This document shows, piece by piece, positions 52,701-64,000 of a stretch of DNA of 64,000 bases. A model generated the notes under the pieces. The model worked only from the letters and a program-made list of their open reading frames with translations, made no database searches and was not told where the DNA came from. Each line of letters begins with the position of its first letter. Position 1 is the first letter of the stretch. The translations under genes and the position numbers were made by a program. This DNA is from Nipponacmea schrenckii (Eukaryota > Mollusca > Gastropoda > Lottiidae). The stretch is from the NCBI GenBank assembly GCA_030562195.1, contig JAUJPP010000003.1, positions 16,895,398-16,959,397 on the forward strand, given 5' to 3'.

Positions 52701-53851
52701 TAGAATTTCCAAGGAAAATTAGTCGTAATGCTCATGCTTTGATTAAGAAGTTGTGTCGAGATGCTCCAGTTGAGAGACTGGGTTATGGTAAAAATGGCAT
52801 CACTGATATTAAAAAACATAAGTAAGTCAAGGATATCTTGAATGTTTGATGAAATTCTTGAATGTCTGATGAAATTCTTAAATGCCTGATGGTATTATTG
52901 AATGTCTGATGAAATTCTTGAATGTCTGATGGATTTCTTGAATGTCTGATGGTATTCTTCAATGTCTGTTGGAATTCTTGACTTTCTAACCCAGGGCATT
53001 TATAGCTTACTCCCAATCAGATATTAATTTGTGAATAGTATAAAGTTGTTTTGTTCCTTCCACACACATGTACACAACTAATGATTCTGTAATCCTTGAT
53101 ACTATGGTTATTATAGTTGAGAAAAGTTGTTTATTATAGCCCACTTAATTTTCAGGTATACTGAGTATTTAGACATGGATGTGTTTATAAATATCTGCTA
53201 GACTTTAAAGACTTCATATTCTACCAAAATTTCCAATAAAAACATGTCTTAAATAAAACCTGGATTAGCATTAATATCTTTACTGGGCTATATTTGTTCT
53301 GTACAAATGATTTTGTTTTTTAGATGGTTCCAAGGTTTTGATTGGGAAGGTTTATTGAATCATAGTATTACTCCACCTATTATACCAAAGGTAAGCCTTG
53401 TTTTAATATAAATCATCAAAAAGTGTTTTTATGGGGAAAAACTGATAATGTCAATCCACTTGTAACTTGATTGTTTTTAGTATTAGTCATTATAAAGGCT
53501 ACTCAAGAAGATTTGTCTGGAGTTTGATATTACCTAAGAATGATTCAGAGGTTTTATGACATTTGTAGGTGATTATCTTTACTTCACAGTCTATTCCTGA
53601 TGTACATAGACTGTTATATTCACTTTTCTTTTTTGGATCAAATTTTATATTTTTTCTTGTTTTCAACTTGTGACATTGAATTTCATATATGATTAAAGAT
53701 ATATATTCCAGGAGTGGTTTTTCTTTGTTATTGATAGAATCTATTCTATTTGCAGGTCAAAAGTCCAACTGATTACAGTAATTTTGACAGTTATCCTAAA
53801 GATAATGACATTCCACCAGATGAGACTTCAGGATGGGATGCAGATTTTTGA
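16618..53851 (+). CDS. PRKG1: cGMP-dependent protein kinase, PKG I / foraging type (17 exons, 5' partial)
   Basis: This gene encodes the cytosolic serine/threonine kinase activated by cGMP. The spliced exons (16618-16784, 31050-31163, 31744-31849, 34947-35010, 40425-40597, 40782-40850, 41688-41765, 42977-43036, 45613-45636, 46109-46250, 51265-51404, 51539-51628, 51841-51982, 52187-52350, 52636-52821, 53324-53390, 53756-53851) stay in one frame and give 626 residues. In order they hold cyclic-nucleotide-binding domain A (cassette [14 protein letters not shown]), domain B (FGEKSLLSEDRRTA), a linker, and an AGC kinase domain with glycine loop [10 protein letters not shown], lysine motif YALK, catalytic [12 protein letters not shown], and activation loop [14 protein letters not shown]. 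The end GWDADF fits the PKG C-terminus. The first base of the first exon completes a split codon, so an upstream exon exists. The leucine zipper and autoinhibitory segment were not found. Family membership is firm. Type I rather than type II rests on sequence resemblance recalled from memory. Confidence 0.95.
16785..19256. other. PKG intron, unique part
   Basis: This is the first part of the 14.3-kb intron. I see no exon or repeat. It is AT-rich intronic sequence. Confidence 0.5.
19258..19508. mobile_element. Foldback/MITE with perfect 59-base inverted arms
   Basis: The arm at 19258-19316 is the exact reverse complement of 19450-19508 (59 of 59), around a 133-base spacer. The arm includes AATAATTTTTCCTATTAAAA and ends GAGGTTCTA. 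The left side is flanked by TA. Perfect arms point to recent insertion or gene conversion. There is no coding content. Confidence 0.85.
19862..21844. repeat. Repeat copy A1
   Basis: The copy has two internal ~620-base subrepeats (from about 19868 and 20515, each with GCAACA.ACAGGC.GAAACAT) and a tail of about 720 bases holding AAGATGGCGG at 21258 and ACCGGAAGT at 21428. The last ~115 bases of the tail (21716-21830) are nearly identical to A2. Confidence 0.75.
21845..23921. repeat. Repeat copy A2
   Basis: It has the same order as A1: two subrepeats (from about 21866 and 22526), then a tail from about 23115. It ends in a run of A's and a perfect 12-base hairpin (23894-23920). Confidence 0.75.
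23894..23920. repeat. Perfect 12-bp hairpin at the end of A2
   Basis: TGGGACTTTGCT, then GAA, then AGCAAAGTCCCA. The identical hairpin recurs at 28117-28143. The arm matches the start of every A copy (GTGGGACTTTGC) and, inverted, the end of A3 (30091-30103). Confidence 0.9.
23922..26590. repeat. Repeat copy B1 with internal duplication
   Basis: It starts with GTGGACGGTACCAA(C/T)GCAGT. A segment with TTGCACGTCAGCGATGTTGG and AAGATGGCGGCTGAT occurs in successive partial copies (about 24500-25080, 25100-25690 and 25690-26260). It ends in GTGCGTTCTGACCAGAAAGCG and about 30 A's. Confidence 0.7.
26591..26616. repeat. Short hairpin at the B1/B2 junction
   Basis: GCAGTGCGT at 26591-26599 pairs with ACGCACTGC at 26608-26616. 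A longer form with perfect 12-base arms (GCAGTGCGTTCT / AGAACGCACTGC) is at 28038-28075, at the end of B2. Confidence 0.85.
26615..28078. repeat. Repeat copy B2
   Basis: This single-unit B copy is closely similar to B1. It shares the GTGGACGGTACCAA start, the CGGATTTGCCATGCCCATC block, GGTCACGTGACAGAGCTC, and CGTCAAAACCGGAAGTGATA at 27643. It ends in the 12-base inverted pair at 28038-28075 and an A run. Confidence 0.75.
28117..28143. repeat. Perfect 12-bp hairpin before A3
   Basis: It is identical to the hairpin at 23894-23920 (TGGGACTTTGCT-GAA-AGCAAAGTCCCA). It lies between the A-rich end of B2 and the start of A3, as though an A-type right end remained there. Confidence 0.9.
28146..30106. 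repeat. Repeat copy A3
   Basis: It has the same architecture as A1 and A2, with a shorter second subrepeat (a deletion near 29280), AAGATGGCGG at 29531 and ACTTCCGGT at 29551 and 29953. It ends with AGCAAAGTCCCAC at 30091-30103. Confidence 0.75.
30107..31049. other. PKG intron, right flank of the composite array
   Basis: This is AT-rich intron sequence before the exon at 31050. No repeat or gene was recognised. Confidence 0.45.
31050..31163 (+). CDS. PRKG1: PKG exon: phosphate-binding cassette of cGMP domain A
   Basis: The exon encodes [14 protein letters not shown] and then [19 protein letters not shown]. This is the whole phosphate-binding cassette of site A, with the Glu and Arg that hold the cyclic phosphate and the Thr of RTA linked to cGMP preference in PKG. 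The acceptor is tctttacag and the donor gtaaat. A 14.3-kb intron full of repeats precedes it. Confidence 0.95.
31744..31849 (+). CDS. PRKG1: PKG exon: end of cGMP domain A
   Basis: The exon reads [34 protein letters not shown]. These are the last beta strand and the helix that connects domains A and B. The acceptor is gtttttgcag and the donor gtatga. The last two bases (AG) form Ser with the next exon. Confidence 0.94.
33480..33667. repeat. 27-bp minisatellite, about 7 copies
   Basis: The unit contains AGTAAGTGGTGACAAAGTAC plus CAATATC. Because 27 is divisible by three, the - strand reads as a nine-residue peptide repeat (GTLSPLTDI). It lies in the kinase intron between 31849 and 34947, and I regard the frame as chance. 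Confidence 0.9.
34947..35010 (+). CDS. PRKG1: PKG exon: helix between cGMP domains A and B
   Basis: This 64-base exon encodes [20 protein letters not shown], the helical start of domain B (compare the family's SVP...LSKLADVLE). The acceptor is aatttcag and the donor gtaagt. It ends in phase 0. Confidence 0.93.
35490..36800. repeat. Diverged ~150-bp tandem repeat, about 8-9 units
   Basis: The head is CGCCCACATGAATT, a run of 13 G's (35509-35521) and GTATATTGTCGTC. Units follow with GATTTTGATGAAACTTGG, TATCACC.AAGGATGAACCC, TATTGAAAATCAG and TTATTGCCCTTG, starting near 35582, 35670, 35805, 35950, 36115, 36270, 36420, 36580 and 36725. Units are diverged and hold no gene. The head recurs inverted at about 3050. 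Confidence 0.8.
37400..37930 (+). pseudogene. Decayed Tc1/mariner-type transposase
   Basis: Fragments in several frames follow the order of a Tc1 transposase. ISAEL is near 37441 (family ISARTVRRRL). [19 protein letters not shown] is at 37541 (family RxHxNWTxxQWxxVLFSDES). SIMVLGGSG is at 37668 (family SVMVWGGIS). [19 protein letters not shown] is at 37784 (family PHVxPxxxxxxxxFxxMQDNA). Frameshifts and stops break it, and the central aspartate of the Q-D-N motif is lost. It lies in the kinase intron 35011-40424. No inverted ends were identified. Confidence 0.75.
37931..40424. other. PKG intron, no feature seen
   Basis: This is AT-rich sequence without recognisable gene, repeat or RNA. Confidence 0.4.
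40425..40597 (+). CDS. PRKG1: PKG exon: core of cGMP domain B
   Basis: The exon encodes [20 protein letters not shown], then a beta barrel ending [10 protein letters not shown]. The phosphate-binding cassette of site B starts here (FGEKSL) and is finished by the next exon. The acceptor is tatttcag and the donor gtaact. Confidence 0.95.
40782..40850 (+). CDS. PRKG1: PKG exon: RTAN cassette of cGMP domain B
   Basis: The exon encodes (S)[20 protein letters not shown]. The RTA triplet supplies the Arg and Thr for cGMP at site B. The acceptor is ttattttcag and the donor gtaagt. It ends with GA, which becomes Asp with the next exon. Confidence 0.94.
41688..41765 (+). CDS. PRKG1: PKG exon: end of domain B and start of the linker
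   Basis: The exon encodes (D)[19 protein letters not shown] followed by EARGAS. This is the C-helix of domain B and the start of the switch or linker before the kinase domain. The donor is gtaagt. It ends with CG. Because two later mini-exons have the same phase, it could splice straight to the kinase exon at 46109. Confidence 0.92.
42977..43036 (+). CDS. PRKG1: PKG mini-exon 1 (60 b, probable cassette exon in the linker)
   Basis: After a strong acceptor (tttttttctag) the frame reads [20 protein letters not shown], a basic, Ser/Thr-rich stretch with an S-P-R proline-directed site. The donor (GC then gtaatt) is weaker than those of the other exons. At 60 bases it is a multiple of three and has the same phase (2/1) as its neighbours, so it can be included or skipped without a frameshift. 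Vertebrate PKG I, as I recall it, has nothing equivalent. Use in transcripts is inferred, not shown. Confidence 0.65.
43535..44720. repeat. Intronic repeat related to the A/B family, with internal duplication
   Basis: It lies between the two mini-exons. It starts around ATTACGTATTTCGACTTTGG and holds an inverted pair TACGTATTTCG / CGAAAACGTA. It carries CCGGAAGT, GCGGCCGCCATTTTG (near 44203 the reverse of AAAATGGCGGC) and AATTAGGTCAA. A ~165-base segment with AATATTCAATATATTGTCTA occurs at about 44390-44475 and diverged at 44565-44650. It is non-coding. Confidence 0.6.
45613..45636 (+). CDS. PRKG1: PKG mini-exon 2 (24 b, probable cassette exon in the linker)
   Basis: A 24-base exon encodes about eight residues (AVNTSES plus split codons) between acceptor ttatttacag and donor gtgggt. 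Its phase matches both neighbours and it is a multiple of three, so it is a microexon that can be skipped. It lies in the linker before the kinase domain. The call rests on splice signals and phase alone. Confidence 0.6.
46109..46250 (+). CDS. PRKG1: PKG exon: linker and glycine-rich loop of the kinase
   Basis: The exon encodes a Ser-rich linker ([19 protein letters not shown]) and then [20 protein letters not shown], the ATP-binding glycine loop of the kinase N-lobe. The acceptor is tattttag and the donor gtaagt. It ends in phase 0. Confidence 0.95.
46389..46474. repeat. Short inverted-repeat element with 24-base arms
   Basis: The arms at 46389-46412 and 46451-46474 differ at one base (AAACTGTCTATTATG, then T or C, then TAGAGAGA). 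The 38-base loop contains a small GGGC/GCCC hairpin. It resembles a tiny MITE or one foldback end. It sits 140 bases after a kinase exon. Confidence 0.75.
46475..50882. other. PKG intron, no feature seen
   Basis: AT-rich intron. No exon or RNA gene was found. Similar short lines (AATAATGGACA.TTT, ATAGTGGACAGTTAGTG) at 47020-47090 may be a decayed repeat. Confidence 0.4.
50883..51265 (+). promoter_or_regulatory. Duplicated splice acceptor around the SINE
   Basis: TTGTTTTAGG occurs at 50883-50892 and at 51256-51265. The right copy is the functional acceptor of the kinase exon (AG at 51263-51264, then GTGCAG). The left copy keeps the original-looking upstream pyrimidine-rich stretch (TTGTTTTGTGTTTTATACAA). 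If both work, the SINE could be taken into the mRNA. Confidence 0.55.
50893..51255 (+). mobile_element. tRNA-derived SINE
   Basis: The head GCTGCGGTGGCTCAGTGAGT is followed by GGTTCAATCC at 50949-50958. These are the A and B boxes of an internal Pol III promoter at the usual spacing. The body of about 270 bases includes a GCACATTAAAGATCC block, reminiscent of conserved central domains in mollusc SINEs (from memory). The tail is T-rich. TTGTTTTAGG lies on both sides (50883-50892 and 51256-51265) and may be the target duplication. The right copy contains the acceptor AG of the kinase exon at 51265. Confidence 0.85.
51265..51404 (+). CDS. PRKG1: PKG exon: catalytic lysine and C-helix of the kinase
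   Basis: The exon encodes [20 protein letters not shown], where YALK carries the ATP-binding lysine. [15 protein letters not shown] follows and holds the C-helix glutamate. The acceptor tgttttag lies directly at the 3' end of a SINE (50893-51255), so the splice site borders a transposon insertion. Confidence 0.95.
51539..51628 (+). CDS. PRKG1: PKG exon: hinge of the kinase
   Basis: The exon encodes [20 protein letters not shown] then GELWTILRD, covering the gatekeeper and hinge region and the start of helix D. The acceptor is ttatttcag and the donor gtacgt. Confidence 0.95.
51841..51982 (+). CDS. PRKG1: PKG exon: catalytic loop
   Basis: The exon encodes [20 protein letters not shown] and then [18 protein letters not shown]. 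The YRD form of the HRD motif and the KPEN lysine and asparagine of the catalytic loop are present. It ends in phase 0 before the DFG exon. Confidence 0.96.
52187..52350 (+). CDS. PRKG1: PKG exon: DFG motif and activation loop
   Basis: The exon encodes [20 protein letters not shown] then [20 protein letters not shown] and YWSLG. The magnesium-binding DFG, the activation-loop Thr (TWTFCGT), the APE motif and the helix-F DYWSLG are all intact, so the kinase is predicted to be active. The acceptor (tatattaag) has a weak pyrimidine tract. Confidence 0.96.
52636..52821 (+). CDS. PRKG1: PKG exon: kinase C-lobe
   Basis: The exon encodes [20 protein letters not shown], then [20 protein letters not shown] and [10 protein letters not shown]. 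This is the end of the C-lobe with the ERLG motif typical of AGC kinases. A 20-bp minisatellite begins just after the donor. Confidence 0.95.
52838..52981. repeat. 20-bp minisatellite, about 7 copies
   Basis: The unit is CTTGAATGTCTGATGAAATT with variation in the last four to five bases. It starts about 17 bases after the donor of the kinase exon that ends at 52821. Confidence 0.85.
53324..53390 (+). CDS. PRKG1: PKG exon: end of kinase domain
   Basis: The exon encodes (K)[19 protein letters not shown] and IPK, the HPWF-like end of the catalytic domain and start of the AGC C-tail. The acceptor is gttttttag and the donor gtaagc. Confidence 0.94.
53756..53851 (+). CDS. PRKG1: PKG last coding exon: AGC C-tail and stop
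   Basis: The exon encodes [20 protein letters not shown] and ends SGWDADF followed by TGA. NFDSYP corresponds to the C-tail hydrophobic segment, and the GWDxDF ending is characteristic of PKG. The acceptor is ctatttgcag. Confidence 0.95.
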   Translation, partial: VKSPTDYSNFDSYPKDNDIPPDETSGWDADF

Positions 53852-56800
53852 TGAAGTTATGCTTAGATAATTTTCAAAAATCATAGATTAATTCAGTAGT
53901 AATTTTCATAAAGAAACAAGGAACGATGGTAGATAAAAGATATAGATTGACATTTTAAGATACTTAAAAGAACTATATTGTTATTACTCAGTATTCAATT
54001 GATGAAAATTACCATGAGTGTCATTTTGCTTTATAGAGCATAATTAACCAAAATTATTTTGATTCTGACCATTAATAAGAAGTAATTAGAGCTATGAACT
54101 AACTTAAGTATACAATAAAGTCTAGACAATCATATCTTTTAAAATGTACTACACTACCATTTATGATAGATGATTATTATATATCATATTGATGAAATAT
54201 TAGAATGTCAAATAATTTAGTTTATTGTCAAAGTATTGCAATGTCAATAAGACTAGATAATTAGAATTGATTTTTTGACAAATTTTTGGATTATTTAAAT
54301 ACAAAGACTGTTTTAAATGTTAAGTACATTCAAAGATAGAAAATGTGATCTGACTAACCAGAAACATGCTTTTGTATGTGATATAATGACCTCTATTGAT
54401 TTTTTACTAATTCCTTCCATATTAACAGTATTTTTAGTTTTGTTTTGATTGATATTTTGCTTTTAAAAGCATTGCTTGTTCATTAAACTTTCATCAGTGG
54501 TGCTGCTTCGCTGATAGTATTGATTGACATAAAAATGAGAATAATGCAAGAAGAAACTTGTTTAAGAAAGTGCTCTAAGCATTGATTCTATTGAAATCAA
54601 GTGTATAGATATAAATGTCTTGATTCTTATCTGATAAATGATTTCAATTTTCAAATAAACCACTTGGTTTTATTAGCCCTAACTATAGTATTAAATTTGC
54701 TTCCGAATGTAACCGAACAGTAAGATATAGAGCTTATCATAGATTAACATCTCTTTCATTCTGCACAATTCAGTTCATATCACAATCACCTCTGGATAGC
54801 CCTTTCTACACTGCCCAGAAAAGTTATCTAGCTCTTTATTTTTAGTAGCACCCTATGTCATATGAGTTAGCTTAATAATATATGAACATAATAAGAGATA
54901 TAGTTATGGTTCTTCTTCCAACACAGTATTTGTCATTTTCTTGTGATTTTCAAGTAATTGTGTTGTAATGTCTCAGCCAACAGAAGATGCCATTTTAAAA
55001 TGTGCATTTACGCAATACACCATGTGATATTCTTATCTGGATAACTTCTTGTTTGGTTTCACACTGCTAACTATCTAGATCGTACCCAGACAAAATCCAA
55101 ATCTATTTTATGTTATAACTGAATAAAAAACTTTGCCAGTGTTAAAGCAACTGGAAGTTATTTAGATAGGACTGGATAAAATTAAGATAAGATAAAGGAT
55201 TACTTTGGCAATAACTGCTGAAGGGGTTAAATTAAAATATTCATATTATTTTTGGCATTATAAATTGGCATAACTTTTCTTTTCCTTTAACTGTTATGAA
55301 ACTTGATGTTCCTCCTGGAAATGTGAAATTACAATTTATTTCATAGTCTTAATCATATTACCAGCATTATTTTGTATATTTTTGTATTTTAATCATAACA
55401 TATATCATAGGATCATATATCATAAATTGAATGTAAAACCAAATTCAAAAAAGTTTTCTTATTGTCATCATATATGTATATCAAGTTTTGTTGAGTTAGT
55501 AAAATACATAACATTTTATAGTACAGAAATAATGGCAGTAAGGTGCAGATTAGTGGAACATAAAATTTAATATATAAGTCAGCCCGAGAATAGTTAATAC
55601 TTATTGAATGATCAGAGAATAACTCTGTAGAGTTGAGTCCTTTATAAATGTAATGTTCAATTATTAATGAAAAATACTTATTGTTTCTGTTATTTGTTTA
55701 AAAATATTTTATCAGAACACCAAAGAAACTCTGTAGAAGTATATCCATTAGAAGTGAAGTTTAAGGTTGACTTCCTCAAGCGTTTAATTTAAATCCAAAT
55801 TCAAGTTATGATATTAAGTTTATTCCAAGATAATTGTGATATGTATCTATAGAACTATCATGTTACTTTGATTTAATTCCTGTCTATTATTATATGTACC
55901 ACAACATTGGATTTTTCAGTTGCCAAGACAGACAAGGTGTAGGGTGTATTACATAATTTATTTCTTAGCTCAGTAAAGTAGCTGCCCTTGCCAGACTTAA
56001 ATTAACAGACATAAGAAAATCCTTTTTCTTGAACACAAATCTACAAATTAACAGCAATCTACAATCTACAATAATAAATCAAAATAACAATTTGTGCATA
56101 GGGTCCATAACTATCTAATAAATTTATTACTTTGTTAGTTAAAGAATTTTTATCTGGATATTAACTGTATTTATTATTAGATTTGTTAATATATAATTGT
56201 TTATTTATAAATTGTGTACATAATAAATTTTAATATTACAATTTCAGCTTCTTGTCTTGTCCATTACATGATCCTTCAAATGAATTTGTAATTTATGTTG
56301 ACTGAACACCAATAACAAACACTTCATTCCTTCATGAGGTATAAAATAGATCCTGCGCAGATTCAAAATAAATTAAACAAAGTGCTGCTTTCCCAGATAA
56401 TCCTTCACTTTTCATAAGCAATGCATTGTTCAGTAGTAAATACAAAAGTATATTTAACATGATTTTAATCTTCCAAACAATAAACAATAATGAATGAAGT
56501 GTTATGACTGACATCTTGTGTGCATGATTTACAAAAAATGAATGATGATAAAAGGCAACAATAACTATTTAACCTATCCACTATTAAACATTTAATACAT
56601 AACAATAAATATATCATTGAAGTGAAGTCAAGCTTGCCACATCTCCCAAATAACATGAAAGCACAAAATATGTTGTATGTAGCCTTTGCTAGCATGACAC
56701 AAAATATACAGACTATGAAAACTTCCATTTGACTTCAATAAATGCAATACTTATATACTGTCTTATCAAAGTACATCTATTATTGTTCACAGAAACATAA

Positions 56801-57421
56801 CTCTTGCTTAAAATGTCAACAGCATGATGTGAGGTATGCTTTGCTACATTTTTACAAGCTGTATTCCAGATAAGATTAATTAAGATATTGTTTTATATAC
56901 TGATATTTCAATATATAGCTTCAATCCCCCTCGTTATTCAGAAATAACAGATTATATATAATCTATATTTATAATACAATAAAATAATAGTTTACAAAAT
57001 AAAAAATAAGCTTCATATAATCTCAGTCTATTTTCTTAATACCTCTCCACCTCCATGACAAGTCTTATATATTTCAAAGTTTACATGTTTCACAAGAAGA
57101 ATATTGGGTTGACTACATTAATCATAGATTAAACACAACCAGAGCCAGCTCAGAAATCAGTTCTTTTATTACAAAATTCTTAGATAATAAAATCCAGTAA
57201 GTGCAATTTTACATTATGAAATAAAAAAACCTTTTAATCTGGTTGTTTTTTCTATTAATGTTCTAATAACAGACATTGACACAAATTATGTGAGGTTTTT
57301 CATATCTTCATAACAAAAGTTGGCAGTATTCTATTTTAGTGGTTAAAAGATCATTCTATGAACATTTTCAAGAAGTAATCTGAAACATCTACTGGATATC
57401 ATTTCAAACAGATATACAATT
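53852..57421. other. Convergent intergenic region / 3' UTRs
   Basis: This stretch lies between the stop of the kinase gene (+) and the stop of the aminotransferase gene (-). I see no coding similarity in it. It is very AT-rich and must hold both 3' UTRs. Candidate AATAAA signals for the kinase are at 54114, 54654 and 56222. TTTATT at 57165 could serve the aminotransferase. Such hexamers are expected by chance in DNA this rich in A and T. Confidence 0.55.
54114..54119 (+). promoter_or_regulatory. Candidate polyadenylation signal of the PKG gene
   Basis: The first AATAAA after the kinase stop codon lies about 260 bases downstream. A second one stands at 54654-54659. Which one is used cannot be told from sequence. 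Confidence 0.3.
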
Positions 57422-63678
<6,257 letters not shown>

Positions 63679-64000
63679 CTGAAATAGATAACATATATAT
63701 GTGACGTACATAAAACTTATTATTTCTTTTACTAAAATATACTCTCATTTTCTGCTGCCAACTTCCTTTACTCATAGACAGGAAATACATTTGATAATTA
63801 ACCTTGTTTACCTCAACTTCCAATAATAACAATATGTGATAGTTAGGTAAAAGATGAATCCAGTCCAAATAAAAATACCATCAAGACTATTAAGTTGGTA
63901 TCAAGTATGTAGCCTGGTACCTCTAAGCAATGGCCTTCAGACATTCTATACACTTTTTAGCAACTGGAAACATTGAGTTTAATTCTTATAACTACCGGTA

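Overview
The window is animal nuclear DNA. It is AT-rich, its genes are split by many introns with GT-AG borders, and it carries a tRNA-derived SINE, several families of inverted-repeat DNA transposons and minisatellites. The protein sequences and the repeat types (a SINE with an internal Pol III promoter, repeats with a 'cgcccacatg...' head, dense AGGTCA-rich repeats) suggest a lophotrochozoan, most likely a mollusc. The species cannot be told from the sequence.

Two genes can be supported, and they converge tail to tail. (1) On the + strand, 17 exons from 16618 to 53851 encode cGMP-dependent protein kinase of the PKG I / foraging type. The visible part runs from just before the first cyclic-nucleotide-binding domain through the second one, a linker and the kinase domain to the stop. 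All 17 exons join in one frame and give 626 residues, or 598 without two tiny in-frame cassette exons. The N-terminal dimerisation and autoinhibitory part was not found and probably lies upstream. (2) On the - strand, 8 exons from 63678 down to 57422 encode the C-terminal 342 residues of a PLP-dependent class III aminotransferase of the ETNPPL/PHYKPL (AGXT2-like) family. Its N-terminus lies beyond the right edge.

The rest is introns and intergenic DNA rich in repeats. 1-16.6 kb has no recognisable gene but holds a TTAA-flanked inverted-repeat element, a near-perfect 1564-bp tandem duplication, a hAT-like element inserted in a 30-bp minisatellite, and a 37-bp satellite that runs almost up to the first visible kinase exon. 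The 14.3-kb first visible kinase intron holds a 10-kb composite (19.86-30.11 kb) of at least five copies of a non-coding repeat family in the order A-A-B-B-A. Its copies carry terminal hairpins and an unusual density of ETS-, YY1- and nuclear-receptor-like motifs. Later introns carry a 27-bp minisatellite, a diverged ~150-bp tandem repeat, a decayed Tc1-type transposase, a repeat related to the A/B family, a small hairpin element, and a SINE that ends at a splice acceptor. The last long intron of the aminotransferase gene holds two complete inverted-repeat elements.

The strongest leads for new biology are the A/B composite family with its motif load, the SINE whose apparent target duplication covers the splice acceptor of a kinase exon, and the two phase-preserving mini-exons between the cGMP-binding and kinase domains.
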